A DNA stretch of 64,000 nt from contig NZ_KB910516.1 in NCBI RefSeq assembly GCF_000372825.1, positions 1,768,011-1,832,010 of the forward strand. Reading direction: 5' to 3'. This DNA comes from Methylobacterium sp. 77 (GTDB lineage: Bacteria; Pseudomonadota; Alphaproteobacteria; Rhizobiales; Beijerinckiaceae). Each line of letters begins with the position of its first letter. The stretch's first letter is position 1. Below the pieces are notes generated by a model. It saw only the letters and a list, made by a program, of their open reading frames with translations, had not been told where the DNA came from and did not search any database. Shown one piece after another: positions 59,334-64,000 of this stretch. The position numbers and the translations under genes were made by a program.

Positions 59334-61517
59334 ATGTCAGGGCCAGGAACCATGGGTGCGGTCCCCGCCGGTACCGCACTGCGCTACCGCGTTAAGGGCA
59401 TGGACTGCCCGAGCTGCGCGACCAAGATCGAGACGGCCGTGACGCGCCTGCCCGGCGTCGGGGGCGTGCGGGTTAACTACACGGCCCAGGTCCTCGACCT
59501 TGTGCTCGACGAGGCTGCCACACCCCGAGCGGACCTGGAGGAGCGGATCACTGGTCTCGGCTACGGCGTCGCCACCCTGCCCACGGCCGCCGACCTCGCC
59601 CGTGCGCACGTCACCGGAGCGGACATCCCCGCCATTGAGGACGAGGAGGCGGAGCCGTCCGTCTGGCGCAGTCGCAAGGGCCTGCTGGCTCTGGCCATCG
59701 CCGGCCTGTTCGCTGCCGGCTTCCTCCTCGATCAGGTCCAACCGGGCCTAGCCGGTGAGTACGCCTACTGGCCCGGCGCGCTCCTTGGGCTCGCCTTCTA
59801 CGGACGCCGGGCCATCGCCGCCGCGCGCAACGGCTCGCCGTTCTCCATCGAGATGCTGATGTCGGTCGCGACCGTCGGAGCTCTGGCCATCCATGCCGCC
59901 GAGGAAGCCGCGGTCGTGGTCCTGCTGTTCACCGTCGGCGAGATGCTCGAAGGCTTCGCGGCCGGCCGATCCCGCGCCGGCATCAAGGCGCTCGTGGGCC
60001 TGGTGCCGAAGACGGCGCGTTTGATCGAGGAGGACGGCGTCGTGCGCGAGGTGCCGGCCGCCTCCCTGGTGATCGGCCAAACCGTGCTGGTGCGCCCGGG
60101 TGACCGCGTCCCTGCGGACGGCGAGGTCACGGACGGCACGTCGAGCCTTGACGAGTCCCCGATCACGGGGGAATCGGTGCCCCGGCCAAAGGAGGTCGGG
60201 GACGCCGTCTATGCCGGCAGCGTCAATGCGGACGGGGCCCTGCAGGTCAGGGTCACCCGGATGCCGTCGGACAACACCGTCGCCCGCATTCTGCACATGG
60301 TGGAGGAGGCGCAGGCTTCGAAGTCGCCGACCGCCCGGTTCATCGACCGCTTCAGCGCCGTCTACACCCCGGTCGCCTTCGCGGTCGCCGCGCTGGCGGC
60401 GCTTGGCCCGCCGCTGCTGCTCGGCGCCGACTGGGGCACCTGGATCTATCGCGGACTGGCGTTGCTCCTCATCGCCTGCCCCTGCGCCCTCGTGCTCTCG
60501 ACCCCGGCCGCCATCGCCTCGGGTCTTGCCGCCGGAGCGCGGCGGGGACTGCTGGTGAAGGGCGGCGCCGCCCTGGAGACCATCGGACGGGTGCGTACCG
60601 TCGCGTTCGACAAGACGGGGACGCTCACGGCAGGGCGTCCAAGGGTCACCGACGTCCTCCCATTTGCCCCGGACATGACGGATCGCACCCTGCTCGGGCT
60701 CGCGGCGACGGTGGAGGCCGGATCGAGCCACCCCATCGCTCGTGCGATCCTCGAACGTACGGAGGCCGACGCCATCCCCCTGCGCCCCGTACGCGATGCC
60801 CGTGCGGTTCCCGGCAAGGCCGTCCAGGCCACGGTCGCCGGTCGCACGGTCGCGGTGGCATCCCCGCGCCACGCCGCGACGCTGGCCAGCCTCTCGCCGG
60901 AAGCGGAAGCGACGGTGCAGGCCCTTGAGGAAGCCGGCAAGACCGCCGTCGTCGTGGTTCGGGACGGAGAGGCGCTCGGCGTCGTGGCGGTCCGGGACGA
61001 GCCCAGACAGGATGCGGCCGCCGGCGTCGCGGCCCTGCGCCGGCTTGGGGTCGAATGCGTGATGCTGACCGGCGACAACCGGCGCACCGGCGAGGCCATC
61101 GCCAAGGGCCTGGGACTATCGGTCCGGGCCGACCTGCTGCCGGCCGACAAGCTCGCCGAGATCGGCGCGTTGAAGGAGGTCGGCCCGGTCGCTATGGTCG
61201 GCGACGGCATCAACGACGCCCCCGCGCTCGCCTCCGCCAGCGTCGGCATTGCCATGGGCGGCGGCACAGACGCGGCACTGGAGACGGCTGACGCGGCCAT
61301 CCTCAACGACCGGGTATCGGACGTGGCCGCCCTCGTGGCGCTGTCCCGGGCGACGCTCGGCAACATCCACCAAAACGTGGCCATCTCGCTGGGGCTCAAG
61401 GCCGTGTTCCTGGTGACGACGCTCGCAGGCATCACTGGGCTATGGCCGGCCATCCTGGCGGATACCGGGGCGACCGTCCTGGTGACGGCCAACGCCCTTC
61501 GCCTGCTCCGGGCTTGA
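59334..61517 (+). CDS. P1B-type Zn/Cd/Pb-exporting ATPase
   Basis: This 727-residue protein has one N-terminal HMA domain with Cys25 and Cys28 (GMDCPSC). Eight TM helices are predicted, with the ion-path motif Cys382-Pro-Cys384 (LIACPCALVLSTPAAI). The phosphorylation site is Asp426 in DKTGTLT, and the hinge GDGINDAPALASASVGIAMG is present. CPC with a single HMA marks the P1B-2 (ZntA/CadA/PbrA) group, which pumps divalent metal out of the cytoplasm using ATP. It is regulated by the adjacent MerR protein and followed 4 bp later by lspA. Confidence 0.93.
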   Translation: MSGPGTMGAVPAGTALRYRVKGMDCPSCATKIETAVTRLPGVGGVRVNYTAQVLDLVLDEAATPRADLEERITGLGYGVATLPTAADLARAHVTGADIPAIEDEEAEPSVWRSRKGLLALAIAGLFAAGFLLDQVQPGLAGEYAYWPGALLGLAFYGRRAIAAARNGSPFSIEMLMSVATVGALAIHAAEEAAVVVLLFTVGEMLEGFAAGRSRAGIKALVGLVPKTARLIEEDGVVREVPAASLVIGQTVLVRPGDRVPADGEVTDGTSSLDESPITGESVPRPKEVGDAVYAGSVNADGALQVRVTRMPSDNTVARILHMVEEAQASKSPTARFIDRFSAVYTPVAFAVAALAALGPPLLLGADWGTWIYRGLALLLIACPCALVLSTPAAIASGLAAGARRGLLVKGGAALETIGRVRTVAFDKTGTLTAGRPRVTDVLPFAPDMTDRTLLGLAATVEAGSSHPIARAILERTEADAIPLRPVRDARAVPGKAVQATVAGRTVAVASPRHAATLASLSPEAEATVQALEEAGKTAVVVVRDGEALGVVAVRDEPRQDAAAGVAALRRLGVECVMLTGDNRRTGEAIAKGLGLSVRADLLPADKLAEIGALKEVGPVAMVGDGINDAPALASASVGIAMGGGTDAALETADAAILNDRVSDVAALVALSRATLGNIHQNVAISLGLKAVFLVTTLAGITGLWPAILADTGATVLVTANALRLLRA

Positions 61518-61521
61518 GCCG

Positions 61522-62049
61522 ATGCGTCTCATACGGGAAAGGGCCGGGTTCGGCGCCCTCGTCGTAATCGCTGTGACCGCGGCGGGCACCGACCTGTGGA
61601 CCAAGGCGCTGGCGGTCGACAGGCTTTCCGACGAAACCGTGCACGCGGTACTGCCGATGCTCGACCTCAGGCTCGCGTTCAATCATGGCATCAGCTTCAG
61701 CCTGCTTCCGGCGCATGACGCGACGTCCTTGGTCGTCCTTCTTGCGCTTCAGGGAATGCTGACGGCCTACGTTGCCCGGTTGGCATTCCGCGCGACCGGA
61801 GCGTCGGAAGGAGTTGGTTTCGCCATCATGACCGGCGGTGCACTGGGAAACCTCATCGACCGATGGGTGGACGGCCGCGTCACGGACTTCCTCGACCTGC
61901 ACCCGGCGGAGGTGCATTGGTTCACCTTCAACATGGCCGATATCTGGATCAGCCTCGGGGCCGCCTTGATAGCTTGGGAGGCAGTCGGCAAGCCGGGCGG
62001 GCCGAGACCACCAGCGCCGCTTGATCGGGCCGCCCTACGGGTCCCTTAA
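61522..62049 (+). CDS. lspA: Lipoprotein signal peptidase (signal peptidase II), PbrC-like
   Basis: This 175-residue four-helix membrane aspartyl protease has LRLAFNHGISFSLLPAHDAT (the FNxGxxFS-type box). The catalytic Asp residues are in GGALGNLIDRWVDGRVTDFL and FNMADIWISLG. It follows the P1B ATPase by 4 bp. Metal-resistance lspA copies of this kind (PbrC in lead-resistance operons) occur beside PbrA and are extra to the housekeeping enzyme. Confidence 0.9.
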   Translation: MRLIRERAGFGALVVIAVTAAGTDLWTKALAVDRLSDETVHAVLPMLDLRLAFNHGISFSLLPAHDATSLVVLLALQGMLTAYVARLAFRATGASEGVGFAIMTGGALGNLIDRWVDGRVTDFLDLHPAEVHWFTFNMADIWISLGAALIAWEAVGKPGGPRPPAPLDRAALRVP

Positions 62050-62196
62050 CGGCGTCATTTCGGTCGTGCCCGTAATGGTCGAACGGCCTGGCCGCAGGCA
62101 TGGACGATGCGGTCCTGCTAATTGAACGAATGCTGGGATGCGTCCGTCCCTTCAGTCAGGCGGAGGATGCGTTTAGGAAGAACGGCGCATGGGGTC

Positions 62197-62943
62197 CTAT
62201 GCCTCGATGCCGGCCTCGCCCGCGACATGGTCGGGCTTCTCGACTTGACCGCGTCGCTGAAGCTGGAGGGCCACGACCCAGCACAGGACCGCCCAGGCCG
62301 ACCCCACGCACCAGCCTGCCAGCACGTCGGTCGCGTAGTGGACCCCGACATAGACCCGGCTCAGCCCGACGACGACCGTGAGGAAGACGGCCAGCCCCAT
62401 GAAGTACGCCTTCAGGCGAGCGCCCGCCGCCACGCGCGTCATGAGGGCGCCGAGTGTCAGGTAAGTCACGGCGGAGAGCATGGCGTGGCTGCTAGGGAAG
62501 CTGGCGGTGAACACCTGGATGCCGCCGGGGATCTCGGGTCGGGGCCGGTTGAAGAGGAGTTTCAGCCCGAAGCTGATGACCGTCCCGCCCAGGATCGATC
62601 CCACCACCAGGACCGCGGCCCCCTGCTTGCGGATCAGGAGCAGGTACCCTGCCACAGCCGCGATGAGGAAGCAGAGGACCACCATGCTGCCCAGGGAGGT
62701 CACGTCCCGGGCCATCTCGTGCAGCCAATCCGGTCCAATCGGACCAGCCGCGCCGGGTGGACGGAAGAAGTGGGCGACGCGGGTGTCGAACCCCATCGTG
62801 CCGCCCTCCATGACCTTGTCGGCCAGGAGACCAAACCCGAGGATGAGGGCGGCGACGCAAAACAGCGTCACGGGCAGACCGATCTCCCGCTTGCCGAGGC
62901 GCGCCATGATACCGGCACGGGCGGACGGAGAGGACTGGTTCAT
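62197..62943 (-). CDS. PAP2-family membrane phosphatase, PbrB-like
   Basis: This 248-residue protein has about six TM helices and all three PAP2 motifs: KLLFNRPRP, PSSHAM and SRVYVGVHYATD. In lead resistance PbrB is an undecaprenyl-pyrophosphate phosphatase of this family that releases phosphate to precipitate exported Pb. The presence of P1B ATPase, LspA and PAP2 together supports that reading. Unlike the canonical pbr operon it is convergent and not fused to LspA. Confidence 0.85.
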   Translation of the reverse strand: MNQSSPSARAGIMARLGKREIGLPVTLFCVAALILGFGLLADKVMEGGTMGFDTRVAHFFRPPGAAGPIGPDWLHEMARDVTSLGSMVVLCFLIAAVAGYLLLIRKQGAAVLVVGSILGGTVISFGLKLLFNRPRPEIPGGIQVFTASFPSSHAMLSAVTYLTLGALMTRVAAGARLKAYFMGLAVFLTVVVGLSRVYVGVHYATDVLAGWCVGSAWAVLCWVVALQLQRRGQVEKPDHVAGEAGIEA

Positions 62944-63481
62944 GCGCCCGAACTCCTGGATCGGTCCCTTGACGGTTGCTGGCTCGGGACACTCACCGCC
63001 TCATGCGGCAGAGCCGAAGAACCCGTTCGGATCCTCGCCCGTTCCCCCGCGGTGAGCGGCGAGCCAAGGAGAACCCGCACCTTTGTTGCCCGCAATGGTC
63101 GCATCCACGCCGAGATCCCTGTGGAGGAGGGCCTGAAACGTCGGATATCGACCCCGAGGCCTAGTGGTCGAAACCTGACGCTTGATACCGTCCGCTTCCG
63201 ACCCAACTACGCCGTAAGAGCAAGCCAACGTATCTCTCGAAAGCAGACGTTGCAGTCGATCTCGCCGTGCGAGGGCATGATCTCGGATCTCCGCCTTTCA
63301 GAGTGGTGACGCCGCCGCATCATTCCTCTGACTGCTCCTGGGTGACGGCCGTATGCCGTGGTTGAGGACGAGTCGGCGGTCACGCTGACGTCACCAATCT
63401 TTTTCGTGTGTCAGTGGAATAGACGCGCCCGTTCGGCATCTCTCCCGATGCGGTCATGGTCGACCGCGGGAGACCTCACTC
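62944..63481. other. Intergenic stretch without a supportable gene
   Basis: These 538 bp show only shadow-like frames without ribosome sites. The 63160-63300 part is less GC-rich and may hold remnants. The 63330-63480 part probably contains the promoter for the following gene. Confidence 0.4.
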
Positions 63482-63865
63482 ATGCACACCATGCTGATCC
63501 GCGCTGCCTTTGCGGCCTTCGCCTTCTCCGCCGCCGCCGCCCAGGCCGCTGCGCCTGCGATGACGGCCGAGACTGCCAAGGGGCCGGCGCTCGTCGATGC
63601 CAAGAGCATGACCCTCTACACCTTCGACAAGGACATGGGCGGCAAGTCGATGTGCAACGGCCCCTGCGCCGCCAACTGGCCGGCCCTGATGGCCGCCTCC
63701 GGCTCGGCTGCTAGTGGCGACTGGACGATGGTGACGCGGGACGACGGCACGATGCAGTGGGCCTACAAGGGCAAGCCGCTCTACACCTTCGCCAAGGATA
63801 CGAAGCCCGGCGACATCACCGGCGACGGATTCCTCAACGGTGCATGGCACATCGCCAAGCCCTGA
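63482..63865 (+). CDS. Secreted YxFxxD-repeat protein (COG4315-like)
   Basis: This 127-residue protein has a signal peptide (FAAFAFSAAAAQAAA) and two copies of the family box: TLYTFDKDMGGKSMCNGPCA and PLYTFAKDTKPGD. Two Cys in CNGPCAANWPAL are also typical. Function unknown; such proteins are often under ECF sigma control, and an ECF sigma gene starts 13 bp downstream. Confidence 0.85.
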   Translation: MHTMLIRAAFAAFAFSAAAAQAAAPAMTAETAKGPALVDAKSMTLYTFDKDMGGKSMCNGPCAANWPALMAASGSAASGDWTMVTRDDGTMQWAYKGKPLYTFAKDTKPGDITGDGFLNGAWHIAKP

Positions 63866-63878
63866 TCGGTAAAGCCTC

Positions 63879-64000
63879 GTGGACGAGATCGCCGCCCTCA
63901 TCGAACCGCAGATCCCAGCGTTGCGGCGCTACGCAGTCGCACTGTTGCGGGACCGCGAAGCGGCGGATGACCTCGTCCAGGACACGTTGGAGCGGGCGTT
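63879..64000 (+). CDS. ECF-family sigma factor (N-terminal part; runs off the window)
   Basis: The GTG at 63879 opens a frame with LRRYAVALLRDREAADDLVQ and DTLERAF, the start of sigma region 2 in ECF factors. Only ~41 residues are visible. It probably forms a unit with the secreted protein gene just upstream. Confidence 0.85.
   Translation, partial: MDEIAALIEPQIPALRRYAVALLRDREAADDLVQDTLERA

Noticed and set aside
62122..63309. A 395-codon plus-strand frame over the PAP2 gene and the following gap
   Set aside because: It is antisense to the clear PAP2 motifs and has shadow-like composition.
63988..63998. TGGAGCGGG at the right edge, like the first bases of the tRNA-Gly fragment
   Set aside because: The match stops after nine bases (TGGAGCGGGC against TGGAGCGGGT) and it lies inside the ECF sigma coding sequence; not an attR.

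Overview
The window reads as chromosomal DNA of a high-GC alphaproteobacterium, most likely Methylobacterium/Methylorubrum or a near relative. The evidence is the sequence of rpoB, rpoC, rplJ, nusG and tuf, the hopanoid-methylase-like radical SAM protein, and the NrsF-type anti-sigma factor. That assignment is recognition from memory, not a database result.

Positions 1 to about 17.5 kb hold the tuf / secE-nusG / L11-L1 / L10-L12 / rpoB-rpoC region, all on the minus strand. The usual rplKAJL block is split: rplKA and rplJL-rpoBC are separated by about 4.8 kb with a B12-binding radical SAM methylase (hpnP-like, minus) and a plus-strand pair for sulfur (an exported rhodanese and a YeeE/YedE membrane transporter). 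A Tat-exported DUF1444-like protein sits between tuf and tRNA-Trp/secE. From 17.6 to 21.9 kb come a lipoprotein, a methyltransferase overlapping a family 2 glycosyltransferase, and an ECF sigma / NrsF pair preceded by a tiny ORF.

Positions 22 to 34.8 kb form a dedicated type I secretion locus. A minus-strand ABC exporter, HlyD-type adaptor and TolC-like protein diverge from a 2379-residue plus-strand substrate. Its N-terminus is a galactose-oxidase-like (AA5) copper-radical domain with all expected ligands. VCBS repeats, three copies of an unfamiliar ~290-residue unit and a short RTX tail follow.

At 34.95 kb the 3' half of a tRNA-Gly(TCC) is followed at once by a tyrosine integrase. This marks the left end of an integrated element whose right attachment site is not in the window. 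From 35 to 47.5 kb the element carries small phage- or plasmid-like genes: helix-turn-helix proteins, a metallophosphoesterase, a ParB-N chimera and many unknowns. It also encodes a compact protein whose motifs look like a family A polymerase palm. Noncoding stretches here are unusually structured: a five-copy 11-bp operator array, an alternating mini-palindrome array with ~33-bp period, and iteron-like repeats.

About 47.5 to 48.8 kb is decayed DNA with an IS3-family transposase remnant and a truncated cation transporter. From 48.8 to 63 kb lies a heavy-metal island. It has a CDF transporter, a two-component system, three small exported His-rich proteins, a CzcI-like protein, CzcB and CzcA (no CzcC), and a Pbr/Znt-like set: MerR regulator, P1B ATPase, LspA and PAP2 phosphatase. 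The window ends in a short secreted protein and the start of another ECF sigma gene. Genes in the island probably act together to sense and export divalent metals (Zn/Cd/Co/Pb).
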